DNA of 34,736 bases from Deltaproteobacteria bacterium. GTDB taxonomy: Bacteria > Desulfobacterota > Desulfobacteria > Desulfobacterales > B30-G6. Of this stretch, positions 1-7,567 are shown piece by piece. A model generated the notes under the pieces. The model did not search any database, was not told the origin of the DNA, and saw only the letters and a program-made list of their open reading frames with translations. The stretch lies in NCBI GenBank assembly GCA_024639645.1, contig JAHEIB010000012.1, forward strand, positions 1 to 34,736. Reading direction: 5' to 3'. A program made the translations under genes and the position numbers. How positions within the stretch are numbered: position 1 is the first letter of the stretch; every line of letters begins with the position of its first letter.

Positions 1-390
1 CAGGTGTTCAACCACGGGAAAATGCAACGGGATTTCACTTACATCGATGACATTGTCGAAGGGGTCGTGCGGGTCATGGGGCATCTACCGCTTCCAAATA
101 AAAAATGGCGCGGGGACAAGCCAGATCCTGGAACGTCTTATGCACCTTATAAAATTTACAATATCGGAAACAACCAACCCATTGAGCTGACCCAATTCAT
201 CAGCGAAATCGAAAAAGCCCTGGGAAAAGAAGCCAAAAAAACCTATATGGATTTACAGCCGGGTGATGTGGTCGCAACCTATGCGGATGTGGATGATCTC
301 ATCAGGGATGTGGGATTCAAACCCGAGACACCCATCGATGTTGGAATTCAACGCTTTGTTGCATGGTACCGGGACTACTACGGGGCCTAA
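1..390 (+). CDS. UDP-glucuronate 4-epimerase-type NAD-dependent epimerase, 3' end only
   Basis: C-terminal ~129 residues of an extended short-chain dehydrogenase/reductase that interconverts nucleotide sugars, most like UDP-glucuronate 4-epimerases (CapI/LspL type) used for surface polysaccharide precursors. The reading frame is open from base 1 and stops at 388-390, so the start, the NAD-binding Rossmann motif and the Tyr-Lys catalytic pair lie upstream of the window. Visible family marks are the MQRDFTYIDDIVEG block, the YNIGNNQPIEL block and the LQPGDVVATYADVDDL block, all typical of the sugar-binding half of this family, which is about 335 residues long in full. A GTG at position 4 is in frame but is not a start. 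The family is confident; the exact sugar is inferred. Confidence 0.9.
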   Translation, partial: QVFNHGKMQRDFTYIDDIVEGVVRVMGHLPLPNKKWRGDKPDPGTSYAPYKIYNIGNNQPIELTQFISEIEKALGKEAKKTYMDLQPGDVVATYADVDDLIRDVGFKPETPIDVGIQRFVAWYRDYYGA

Positions 391-395
391 ACCAT

Positions 396-649
396 GACGG
401 TCCCGTAAAAAGTCCAACTTCTGCGTTGCGCCGCATTTCGTAATCATTCAACGTACGATACGTACGCCTCATGATTACAAAACTTGCACGCTTTGAATTT
501 GAACCGAAATAGCGAGCGCATCTAAATTAGGTAGAATTCCTTACGGTCGATGCGTAGCACTGCCGAACGGCAGAACATTCCTCGTAGCTTGCTGCGAGGT
601 TCTTCAATTTTTTACGAAACCGTCTAATTTGACTTTTTACGAAATCGTC
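396..649. repeat. Long imperfect palindrome with terminal inverted repeats, copy 1 (MITE-like)
   Basis: The element begins 5 bases after the epimerase stop. Its left end GACGGTCCCGTAAAAAGTC (396-414) is the inverted complement of the right end at 631-649 with 16 of 19 matches. A second right-hand arm (608-624) also pairs with the left end. The centre has a nested palindrome, TAATCAT (441-447) against ATGATTA (471-477). A segment of roughly 100 bases (about 508-607), absent from copy 2, contains its own palindrome CTGCCG-AA-CGGCAG. Nothing in it codes for protein. It could be a non-autonomous mobile element or a large transcribed hairpin. Confidence 0.75.
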
Positions 650-858
650 AAACCTTAAACTTTTTAAAAAATATCTTTTGATCCAATGCCTGTGTTGAAT
701 TTTTGTTTCAACGCCTCGAAATACTCCAGTTTTCTTCCGGGCTCAAACGCAAACCCGCCTTGATTTGAAGAAGATCCCGCTCTCTTTGCACGGAACCAAA
801 ATCCAATTTTTTAGAGGCCATATACTATTAACTCGGGACCAAACAGCCAAAACCTGTC

Positions 859-944
859 ATGCCGGACCTGATCCGGCATCCAGTACCTTTCTGGATAGCG
901 CTAAAGCGTCACTTGATGTCCTGCCCTTACTGTGAAGGGGCAGG
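859..944. repeat. REP-like palindrome followed by a second hairpin
   Basis: ATGCCGGA (859-866) and TCCGGCAT (872-879) form a perfect 8-bp stem with a 5-base loop, of the sort widespread between genes in many proteobacteria. A second stem, CCTGCCC (920-926) with GGGCAGG (938-944), follows. Neither is followed by a T-run, so I do not call a terminator. The rest of the gap from 650 to 1084 shows no gene. A dyad GTGAT (1032-1036)/ATCAC (1046-1050) lies 35 bases before the rhodanese start, but its spacing does not fit the CRP/FNR consensus. Confidence 0.6.
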
Positions 945-1084
945 CACATAAAAATGACAACCATTGGAGATAATTTTTAAATTTCGAGATTATCGTGCTA
1001 TTTTCTTTATAGGGTTTTCTATCCTGTTTTCGTGATTATATTTCTATCACAATGTCGTAAAATTTATCACAGGAGAAAAACGTC

Positions 1085-1774
1085 ATGCAATCATTTAAAG
1101 TATTCGTCATTCTTATCGGCTTTATCATTTTAACCGGTCTTTCAGGGGCTTCAGCCGATACTGGTATGGAAAATGAGCCCGCCTCCGGTAGCCTTGTACA
1201 GGGTTATCGAATCCTATCCATTGAACCCAGCGTTGGAGATGTCCATCTGGTTGTTTACCGTGGGGATTACATCAAATTCGATTTCAAGACGACTATTGGG
1301 GATCCGATCCTGAAGATACCCGAATTGTCTATCGAGCAGACACTCGCCACGGGTCTGGATAACGCACCATATTTCAAGATGAAAAGCATGGGGCGATTTC
1401 GTTTTTCACTGGGCAACGTCACAGGCAATATCCAGGTCATTGAATACAAGCAACCGCATTATCGAGAAATCGAAGCCGGGGAAGCTGCTAAATTTCTGCA
1501 AAATCTTAATCCGCTGGTGCTGGACGTTCGTACCCATGCAGAGTTTAACAGCGGTCATTTAAAAAATGCCATACTGATTCCTGTTCAGGAATTGCAAAAG
1601 CGCGTGGGCGAGCTGTCAGAATATAAACACAGTGATATCCTGATATACTGCGCCACGGGCAACCGCAGTACGGTTGCGTCGAAAATCCTCGTGGACAAAG
1701 GCTTTAAACGGATTGTCAATATGCGTTATGGTATTTCACAATGGGCTAAGAGCGGGTATCCCATTGTGAAATAG
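1085..1774 (+). CDS. Exported rhodanese-domain protein with an N-terminal cupredoxin-like domain
   Basis: 229 residues. A signal peptide (1-24, ending ASA) predicts export. The C-terminal domain (about 127-229) is a rhodanese: the LDVRTHAEFNSGHLKNA block and the active-site loop CATGNRS with Cys189 are intact, so sulfur transfer (persulfide carrier) is plausible. The region 40-121 reads like a cupredoxin beta-sandwich (VVYRGDYIKFDF then GRFRFSLGNVTGNIQV), but the Cys/His copper ligands expected in the last loop are missing. AGGAG lies 7-8 bases before the ATG. It stands alone: the gap downstream to 2148 has no gene. The rhodanese call is firm; the cupredoxin call is a fold-level impression; partner and sulfur donor are unknown. 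Confidence 0.88.
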   Translation: MQSFKVFVILIGFIILTGLSGASADTGMENEPASGSLVQGYRILSIEPSVGDVHLVVYRGDYIKFDFKTTIGDPILKIPELSIEQTLATGLDNAPYFKMKSMGRFRFSLGNVTGNIQVIEYKQPHYREIEAGEAAKFLQNLNPLVLDVRTHAEFNSGHLKNAILIPVQELQKRVGELSEYKHSDILIYCATGNRSTVASKILVDKGFKRIVNMRYGISQWAKSGYPIVK

Positions 1775-2148
1775 GGTGATTTATTTTGTTGGATGTTTTC
1801 TCTTAATTTTTGAAGTATCTTTTTTATAATATGATTCTATCCACCAGATATCATTATATTTTATAGGATTTTATCTAAACGTTTAACGCTTTACAAAATT
1901 TAACGCAACTTTCGGGTTTCACCACAGATAGAGCGAAATGGGTGACCCAGCGGCGATTTGTGTTGTTTGAGCCAATCAGGGCACCTTACTTCAACGCATG
2001 GCAATGAACAATCCAATATGATAACACGCTCATTTAATAGCTACAACTGTTTAGCCATATGGCCGGCGCTGATGTTAGGAACCCTTGCGGCGAGTTCACA
2101 AAGCGCCAGGGGATTATTTATTTCGTGTTTCCTGGATCCCTGGAATCC
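1775..2148. other. Intergenic stretch without a recognised feature
   Basis: An AT-rich first half (about 1790-1910) and no convincing gene, terminator hairpin or RNA. A 64-codon plus-strand frame at 1958-2152 has no ribosome binding site or recognisable motif and is not called. Confidence 0.5.
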
Positions 2149-3180
2149 TTAACTTGGTTGATTTCTTTCGGGGATGATCCTTTGGGTCTCTTTGAAGGCT
2201 GTTTGTGCCTCGGCTTCTAATAGATGGGCAAGATCCGAATACCGGGGAGAAAAATGAAGGGGAATAATTTTTTTTGCCCCGGCCCTGCCAGCGATTTCAC
2301 CGGCCTGTTTTGCTGTGAGATGGTACTTTCGGGCAGCCAGGCGGGCGTCTGCTTCAAGAAAGGCTGCTTCGATGTAAAGCTGGTCCGCGCCCTTTGCAAA
2401 GTCAATTACTTTATCAATATTATCCGGTGAGTATATGATGTCCGTTATATAGGTAATCTTCTGCCCGGGGGTAATGACGGCAATCTGGTTCTCCAGGGTG
2501 CCCAGAGAATACTGCCGGACAGTATCTTTACAGCTGATTTCAATGCGTGTGTCCGCTGATCGCTTTTCGTATAAGGCTCGCTTGAAAGCCTGAATCCATG
2601 GCCCGGTATCCAGATCCATTTCTGCCAGGGCATCTTTTTTAATGTTCACATGAAATTTTTCTTGAATGCTCAAGCCAAGGCAGGGAAGGCGATGATCCAG
2701 AAGCACGGCGGAAACACTGACGGCGGGTTCCTTAAGCAGGACCGGCACAAATGGCAGGACTGCCGGTTTCCTGGCGTCCGGTTTAAAACGATTCTGACAA
2801 CGGTATGTCATGGTAAGGTGCCGGTCAGCCCGGATTTCCGTGACTTTGATGCTGAAGTGCTTGGTGAAATTATCTACCAGGTTCCATTGATACCCACCCA
2901 GTTTTCCTTCTATATTCCGGATAAATCCCCGGGGACCATACAGGTGCAGTTGTTTTTCCCTGCCAAGAAAGATCCGAAGCAGCCGGTCAAATCCGGTAAA
3001 ATGATCCATGTGTGTGTGGGAAACAAACACATGCGTCAGCTTGAGGATGTCACGGGTGGAAAGGCTATGAATGTCACCGAGATCGAACATAATGGCCTTG
3101 TTCTGGAATTGGAAACGGATAAACAGTACAGGATCTTCAAAGAGACCATTAACCAGCCGAGGAAGTAGGGAGGGGCGCAT
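2149..3180 (-). CDS. MBL-fold metallo-hydrolase, ribonuclease Z-like
   Basis: 343 residues. The N-terminus (PRLVNGLFEDPVLFIRF, then IMFDLGDI) and the zinc motif HTHMDH (55-60) place it in the RNase Z/ElaC branch of the metallo-beta-lactamase fold. Further metal ligands are visible: a His in LLDHRLPCLGLSI, an Asp in ITYITDIIYSPDN and a late His in KKIIPLHFSPRY. RNase Z proper matures tRNA 3' ends, but many relatives with this N-terminus are annotated only as MBL hydrolases, so tRNA processing is not certain. The start is the only reasonable Met, since the conserved N-terminal block follows at once; no clear Shine-Dalgarno is visible. It is transcribed alone, 23 bases downstream of the minus-strand gene at 3204-3623. 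Confidence 0.85.
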   Translation of the reverse strand: MRPSLLPRLVNGLFEDPVLFIRFQFQNKAIMFDLGDIHSLSTRDILKLTHVFVSHTHMDHFTGFDRLLRIFLGREKQLHLYGPRGFIRNIEGKLGGYQWNLVDNFTKHFSIKVTEIRADRHLTMTYRCQNRFKPDARKPAVLPFVPVLLKEPAVSVSAVLLDHRLPCLGLSIQEKFHVNIKKDALAEMDLDTGPWIQAFKRALYEKRSADTRIEISCKDTVRQYSLGTLENQIAVITPGQKITYITDIIYSPDNIDKVIDFAKGADQLYIEAAFLEADARLAARKYHLTAKQAGEIAGRAGAKKIIPLHFSPRYSDLAHLLEAEAQTAFKETQRIIPERNQPS

Positions 3181-3203
3181 GATCGAATTGTGATATCAAA
3201 CGA

Positions 3204-3623
3204 TTATGGTAAATATTTTTTAACCTGTTGATGGATGCACAGATAAATTTCTTCGTCGGATCCAAAGATGTCGACCGTGTCTTTGTGGTTGATCACGCTT
3301 TCTATGACAAAAGACGTCACATAGATGCTTACAACATGGGGCTGATGGATGAGTTCCCTCAGTGGCGCCACCTGATAGTCTATGTCGAAATCATCGGCAT
3401 ACTGCAGTTTGTTCAGACAGTTGTTGATCTGTTCTTCGAGCGAATTCTTACTCTTGGTTTCAACGAGGTTGGTTTCAACAAGTTTTGTTGCAATTGCATT
3501 GCTCAATGGGTCGATGCAGTCGGCAATGCCTTTCAATGCCATTCGACGAGCGTGCTCTTTGGAGGATTCGATTTTAGACAAAATACTCGATTCACGGTTG
3601 CTTGTTCGAAAAACTTTGGCCAT
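3204..3623 (-). CDS. Hypothetical protein, about 139 residues
   Basis: I do not recognise this protein. It is soluble-looking and mixed charged, with an N-terminal basic segment, a possible helical region rich in K and E (about 48-70) and no signal peptide or membrane segment. AAGGT lies about 10 bases before the ATG at 3623. A plus-strand frame of similar length (3228-3653) covers the same DNA; I prefer the minus strand for its ribosome binding site and its co-orientation with the MBL gene downstream. No function is proposed. Confidence 0.55.
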   Translation of the reverse strand: MAKVFRTSNRESSILSKIESSKEHARRMALKGIADCIDPLSNAIATKLVETNLVETKSKNSLEEQINNCLNKLQYADDFDIDYQVAPLRELIHQPHVVSIYVTSFVIESVINHKDTVDIFGSDEEIYLCIHQQVKKYLP

Positions 3624-3711
3624 CTTTCATTACCTTGTTTAAGTGAAATTTGATTCCGGATATTAATGACTGCCGCACCATATTGCAAGGAAAATATTTA
3701 CCGGAATGGTA

Positions 3712-3740
3712 TTTACAATAAATACGCTATCGATTATACT
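3712..3740 (+). promoter_or_regulatory. Sigma-70-type promoter for the type II secretion operon
   Basis: TTTACA (3712-3717) and TATACT (3735-3740) are separated by exactly 17 bases; each matches the consensus hexamer at 5 of 6 positions. Transcription would start near 3747, leaving a leader of about 130 bases before gspF. This is the best promoter match in the gap between the divergent minus-strand gene and gspF. Confidence 0.6.
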
Positions 3741-3767
3741 TAATCGTTTAGATATGAAATTTGTATT

Positions 3768-3828
3768 GCAATCCGGTTTACAGGCAAGCTGAATGCCATC
3801 GGGCAATCCGGTTTACCCCGGATCGCCC
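3768..3828 (+). promoter_or_regulatory. gspF leader: direct repeat and GC-rich hairpin
   Basis: The 14-mer GCAATCCGGTTTAC occurs at 3768-3781 and again at 3803-3816, 35 bases apart. The second copy is part of a hairpin, 3801-3811 paired with 3818-3828 (10 of 11 pairs, 6-base loop). No T-run follows, so it is not an intrinsic terminator. The arrangement could be a tandem operator just downstream of the predicted start of transcription, or an mRNA control element. The function is inferred; the repeat and the stem are directly visible. Confidence 0.5.
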
Positions 3829-3876
3829 ATATGGCTTGAGCACTGACCCGAAATTCTTAGGAAGCGATGATTTGAA

Positions 3877-5103
3877 ATGCCGGTATATGAGTATACAGCA
3901 CTGGACATGAAAGGGAAGAACGCCACAGGCATTGTGGATGCGGAAAGTGCATCTATGGCTCGTCAGAAACTGCGTGCAATGCAGAAATTTCCCGTTTCAA
4001 TCAATGAAGTTGCTGATCTGTCTAAACAGACAACAAAACAAACCCCATCTGTGGCCTCTGTTTTTTATCGTGTCAAACAGACCGATATTGCCGCCATGAC
4101 ACGTCAACTTGCGACCTTGATCGCCGCCGGATTCCCCCTTGTGTCAGCCATTGATGCCCTGATACCCCAGACAGCGTCAAAAGCCTTCAAACCAATTCTG
4201 GCGCAGATCAAAGATGCCATTGTGGAAGGGAACAGCTTTGCCGGCGCATTGGCCAATTATCCTGGTACATTTACCGCACTGTACACCAATATGGTTCGAG
4301 CAGGGGAGTCCTCTGGAACGCTTGAAATTGTCCTGGAACAACTGGCGGATATCACGGAAAAACAGCAGGCCCTCAAAACAAGGATTCGATCGGCTCTGGC
4401 ATACCCCATCCTGATGGCGTGTGTGGGTATTCTGGTTCTTTTTCTGCTCATTACGTTCATTGTACCGAACATCACCTCTATATTCGAAGACATGGAACAG
4501 ATTTTACCGCTACCCACCATTATTTTGATTGATATCAGTGAGTTTTTCAAAACTTTCTGGTGGGGGATGCTCTTGGTTTTGATTGCAATCTGGTTTGGTT
4601 TCCGAAGTTTCATCAAAACAACCAGCGGGCGTCAAGTGGTTGACAATGTGAAATTGAAACTGCCCCTTTTTGGGCCGATATTCCAAAAACTTGCCGTGGC
4701 ACGTTTTGCCAGGACCTTGGGATCCCTTTTGGAAAACAGTGTTACCCTCCTGACATCTCTCGAAATTGTCAGGAATATTGCCGGTAACACGCAGATAGCC
4801 CTGGCCATTGAACATGCAGCTGATGAAGTGAGCAAAGGGCAGGGTCTTGGAACATCTCTTTCGGCATCCGCGGCTTTTCCCCAGTTGGCTCTGCAGATGA
4901 TTCAGGTGGGTGAGCAGAGTGGAGAATTGGAGAATCTGCTGCTGAAAATAGCGACAATGTATGAAAATGAGGTTGAATCAAGAGTATTGAGCGTGACCTC
5001 ACTCCTGGAACCGGTGATGATTTTGGTCATGGGTGTTGTGCTCGGATTCGTTGTGTTGTCCATCTGTCTACCTATTTTTGAAATGAATCAGTTGATTATG
5101 TGA
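3877..5103 (+). CDS. gspF: Type II secretion inner-membrane platform protein GspF
   Basis: 408 residues, the usual GspF length. It opens with the family signature MPVYEYTALDMKGK and contains two T2SF cytoplasmic helical domains (about 70-190 and 270-390). Three membrane segments are readable: near residues 170-195, 220-242 and 375-400. GspF is the polytopic base of the secretion machine and contacts GspE and GspL. It is the first gene of a twelve-gene gsp run; beginning with gspF rather than gspC is unusual and means gspC, gspD and gspE are supplied at the far end of the same operon. Family and role are very secure. Confidence 0.96.
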   Translation: MPVYEYTALDMKGKNATGIVDAESASMARQKLRAMQKFPVSINEVADLSKQTTKQTPSVASVFYRVKQTDIAAMTRQLATLIAAGFPLVSAIDALIPQTASKAFKPILAQIKDAIVEGNSFAGALANYPGTFTALYTNMVRAGESSGTLEIVLEQLADITEKQQALKTRIRSALAYPILMACVGILVLFLLITFIVPNITSIFEDMEQILPLPTIILIDISEFFKTFWWGMLLVLIAIWFGFRSFIKTTSGRQVVDNVKLKLPLFGPIFQKLAVARFARTLGSLLENSVTLLTSLEIVRNIAGNTQIALAIEHAADEVSKGQGLGTSLSASAAFPQLALQMIQVGEQSGELENLLLKIATMYENEVESRVLSVTSLLEPVMILVMGVVLGFVVLSICLPIFEMNQLIM

Positions 5104-5151
5104 TCGGCGCGATCCAAGGATGCAGCTCACATGCAATACCAAGGAGGAATC

Positions 5152-5607
5152 ATGCGTTTATCAACACAGAAAATTGTTAAAAATACCCGTGGTTTTACCC
5201 TGATTGAATTGATGGTTGTCATTGTTATTCTCGGCATCCTGGCCGGTTTGATCGTGCCCAGGATAATGGGGCGACCAGAAGAGGCCAAACAGCTCAAGGC
5301 CAAGTTGACCATCGAGAGTCTTGAAACGAGTCTTCGACTATATAAACTGGACAACGGCGCCTATCCTACTACGGAACAGGGGCTGAATGCGCTCATAAGT
5401 CCCCCGGATACCGGTAACGTGTCAAACAGCTTTCGCGAAGGCGGTTATATCGAAAAAGGAAAAATGCCGAAAGATCCCTGGGGCAATGAGTTTGTCTACC
5501 TGAGTCCCGGTGTTCACGGGGAATACGATATTATTTCGTATGGATCGGATGGTGTTCCAGGAGGCGAGAGAAAAGACAAGGATATCAACTCCTGGGAAAT
5601 AGAATAA
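5152..5607 (+). CDS. gspG: Major pseudopilin GspG
   Basis: 151 residues from the ATG at 5152, chosen because a strong AAGGAGG (5141-5147) precedes it; an upstream in-frame ATG at 5131 lies before that site. It carries the type III signal cleaved by prepilin peptidase, G|FTLIELMVVIVILG, with Glu at +5, and the family blocks NGAYPTTEQGLNAL, PKDPWGNEF and the C-terminal calcium-binding segment YDIISYGSDGVPGGE. GspG forms the body of the periplasmic pseudopilus that pushes substrates through the secretin. No prepilin peptidase gene is in the window, so processing must rely on one encoded elsewhere. Confidence 0.96.
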   Translation: MRLSTQKIVKNTRGFTLIELMVVIVILGILAGLIVPRIMGRPEEAKQLKAKLTIESLETSLRLYKLDNGAYPTTEQGLNALISPPDTGNVSNSFREGGYIEKGKMPKDPWGNEFVYLSPGVHGEYDIISYGSDGVPGGERKDKDINSWEIE

Positions 5608-5717
5608 CCACATCTAAGACGCCAGATATTATCCCGCCTAGCCAACTATCGAAACCGCCTTTTTCTCGTAGCCTAGGAAAACGCGTCAATTGCTCAATAT
5701 GGGTTTCATATGGACCG

Positions 5718-6281
5718 ATGATGTTACGATTAAAACAGAAAAGCTCTCAAAATAAAACCGCTACAGAGGGTAAAGGCGCATTGCCATTCGATGCAGGGTT
5801 CACACTGATTGAGCTAACGGTGGTCATGGCATTGATCAGCATCATGTTTTTTGTAACCTTACCCAGAATCAAGAGAGATATTTTTGTCGACCAGACTAAA
5901 AAGACATCGCGGTGGCTTTTAACCAGCGTTCGATATCTGAAGGAAGCCTCCATTCGTGATCAGACGGATTATTCGCTTCATGTGGACATGGACAATGGGA
6001 AACTTTGGGTAAGCGCTACCTTGAAGGCAGAAGAGAGCCAAGAAAAATCAGAAATAAGCGGTTTAACCCTTGTAGACGGCATTCGTATCCGCGATGTTGC
6101 GTTTGCCGGCAATAGAAAAATGGCCCATGGCGTGGCTCAGATTCAATTTTATGCCAAGGGATATTCGGATAACGCCATGATTCACGTGGTGAATGAAAAC
6201 GATAGGGAGTTATCCTATCATATACCTCCGTTTTTGCCACATATGAAAATCCTTGAGGATTATGTCGACCTGGAAGACTGA
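5718..6281 (+). CDS. gspH: Minor pseudopilin GspH
   Basis: 187 residues with a prepilin-type leader AG|FTLIELTVVMALIS, Glu at +5, after an unusually long 27-residue leader, followed by a hydrophobic helix and a beta-rich periplasmic part. Position between gspG and gspI and the pseudopilin signature identify it as GspH, a minor pseudopilin of the pseudopilus. The start is one of two adjacent ATG codons at 5718 and 5721. It lies 110 bases after gspG in a gap with no other gene. Confidence 0.88.
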   Translation: MMLRLKQKSSQNKTATEGKGALPFDAGFTLIELTVVMALISIMFFVTLPRIKRDIFVDQTKKTSRWLLTSVRYLKEASIRDQTDYSLHVDMDNGKLWVSATLKAEESQEKSEISGLTLVDGIRIRDVAFAGNRKMAHGVAQIQFYAKGYSDNAMIHVVNENDRELSYHIPPFLPHMKILEDYVDLED

Positions 6282-6362
6282 TATCTAAATGCGCACGTTA
6301 ACTCTCAAACCCAAAATTGTGGGACATTTACCCAAATTGAAAAAACTAAAAACAATCACGAA

Positions 6363-6410
6363 AACACGAAATCTGGAAAGCACGAAAAATTTAATGCGTG
6401 ATTTCGTGTT
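6363..6410 (+). repeat. Perfect 11-bp inverted repeat between gspH and gspI
   Basis: AACACGAAATC (6363-6373) is the exact inverted complement of GATTTCGTGTT (6400-6410), with a 26-base loop containing another CACGAAAA unit. A broken T-run (TCTTTTTCT) begins 7 bases after the stem. It could be a partial terminator or an mRNA processing/stability element inside the operon; the CACGAAA motif repeated three times also resembles a dispersed intergenic repeat. Confidence 0.5.
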
Positions 6411-6455
6411 AAAAGATCTTTTTCTATTCTGATTTTACCTGTTGGGAATATACAA

Positions 6456-6869
6456 TTGAACCACTTAAAACTATTTGATAATCAGCAAAAAATTCGAAGG
6501 GAAACACCCGGGTTCACCCTCCTGGAAATTCTGGTGGCCATGTCCATTATCACCTTTGCACTTATCGCCGTATTCCGATTATATACACAAACCATTTCCA
6601 TGAATCATCAGTTGTCTTTCAATACCACAGCCCCCTTTTTGGCACAGAAGAAAATGGCTGAGCAGACATCCATGCCGGGAGAGGAAATGGTCGATGACAC
6701 AGGGGACTTTGGCGAAAAATTGCAAGGATATACCTGGACGGTTGCTATTGAAGACGTGATTCCCGATGCATTGGAAACAGAGGATTTAAAAAGAATTGAT
6801 GTTCGTGTATCCATGAATGCTGATGAGTATACATATTTTCTTAGACGATACCGCTTTTTGAGAGACTGA
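6456..6869 (+). CDS. gspI: Minor pseudopilin GspI
   Basis: 137 residues. The leader ends PG|FTLLEILVAMSIITFALIAVF, a standard pseudopilin cleavage site with Glu at +5. The short length and the AQKKMAEQ block after the membrane helix fit GspI, which nucleates the pseudopilus tip with GspJ and GspK. The start is a TTG at 6456 with only a weak GGGA upstream; no in-frame ATG lies before the pseudopilin signal. It is separated from gspJ by one base, so the two are probably translationally coupled. Confidence 0.88.
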   Translation: MNHLKLFDNQQKIRRETPGFTLLEILVAMSIITFALIAVFRLYTQTISMNHQLSFNTTAPFLAQKKMAEQTSMPGEEMVDDTGDFGEKLQGYTWTVAIEDVIPDALETEDLKRIDVRVSMNADEYTYFLRRYRFLRD

Positions 6870-6870
6870 C

Positions 6871-7566
6871 ATGCACGTGCCCTGTTTAAAGCATTGCCAA
6901 AAGACCGGGTTTACCCTGCTGGAGATTTTGATCTCTATCTTTATATTCAGCATCATCATCACAACCATTTTCGCCTCGTTTCGATCTGTTTTTTTCAGTA
7001 AAGATAAAATCGACGCCAGTTTTGAATTATATGGCATGACCGGCAGTTGTTTGAACCGGATATCTCTCGATCTAAGCGGGATAGCCATTGCGCAAGTACC
7101 CGAATATAAAAAACCTGAATTAGATTCGACACCGGATCCTTACCGATTGGTCGGAGACTCGTCAGATCTGCCAGGTGTGGATTTTCCACGCCTCAGGCTG
7201 GCTTCTCGATCCCACGTGCCTCTGGATGGATCTGCTCATGAGGGTGTGGCAGAAATTGTTTACTATGTCTCGGAAGATGAGGAGAGCGGTTATCGTCTTC
7301 GACGATCGGACCGGTTGTACCCATATGAAACGCCCGAAGAACAGGCCGATGATCCTGTTTTATGTGAAAAATTAAAATCATTGGTATTCACCTATTTCGA
7401 CAATGAGGGTGAGGACCACGACACCTGGGATTCTGAGTCCAAGGAGAACGACTATGCGACACCGAAATCTATCCATATCCAGTTGGAAGTGGGTGAGGAG
7501 GACGCGGTATCCATGGTATTTGAAACCATGGTGATGCTTCCGGTTGTGAGAGAGGCCTTGGAATAG
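6871..7566 (+). CDS. gspJ: Minor pseudopilin GspJ
   Basis: 231 residues. The prepilin leader ends TG|FTLLEILISIFIFSIIITTI. The long acidic periplasmic domain and position after gspI identify GspJ, part of the I-J-K tip complex. It starts one base after the gspI stop and ends one base before gspK, indicating a tightly coupled operon. The region 155-205 is strikingly acidic (many D and E), which may bind calcium; that is inference. Confidence 0.88.
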   Translation: MHVPCLKHCQKTGFTLLEILISIFIFSIIITTIFASFRSVFFSKDKIDASFELYGMTGSCLNRISLDLSGIAIAQVPEYKKPELDSTPDPYRLVGDSSDLPGVDFPRLRLASRSHVPLDGSAHEGVAEIVYYVSEDEESGYRLRRSDRLYPYETPEEQADDPVLCEKLKSLVFTYFDNEGEDHDTWDSESKENDYATPKSIHIQLEVGEEDAVSMVFETMVMLPVVREALE

Positions 7567-7567
7567 A

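Noticed and set aside
396-649. Considered as a structured non-coding RNA or riboswitch
   Set aside because: The symmetry of the ends and the second copy in an operon gap fit a dispersed repeat better; no conserved riboswitch core is recognisable.
1032-1050. GTGAT-N9-ATCAC dyad before the rhodanese gene, considered as a CRP/FNR site
   Set aside because: The half-sites are 11 bases apart (GTGA to TCAC), not the 6 expected for CRP, and the FNR TTGAT half-sites are absent.
3228-3653. 141-codon plus-strand frame opposite the hypothetical gene
   Set aside because: Similar length to the minus-strand frame, but without a convincing ribosome binding site; the minus frame is co-oriented with its neighbour. 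This choice is not certain.
3801-3828. Hairpin before gspF considered as an intrinsic terminator
   Set aside because: No T-run follows, and it lies between a good promoter and the first gene of the operon.
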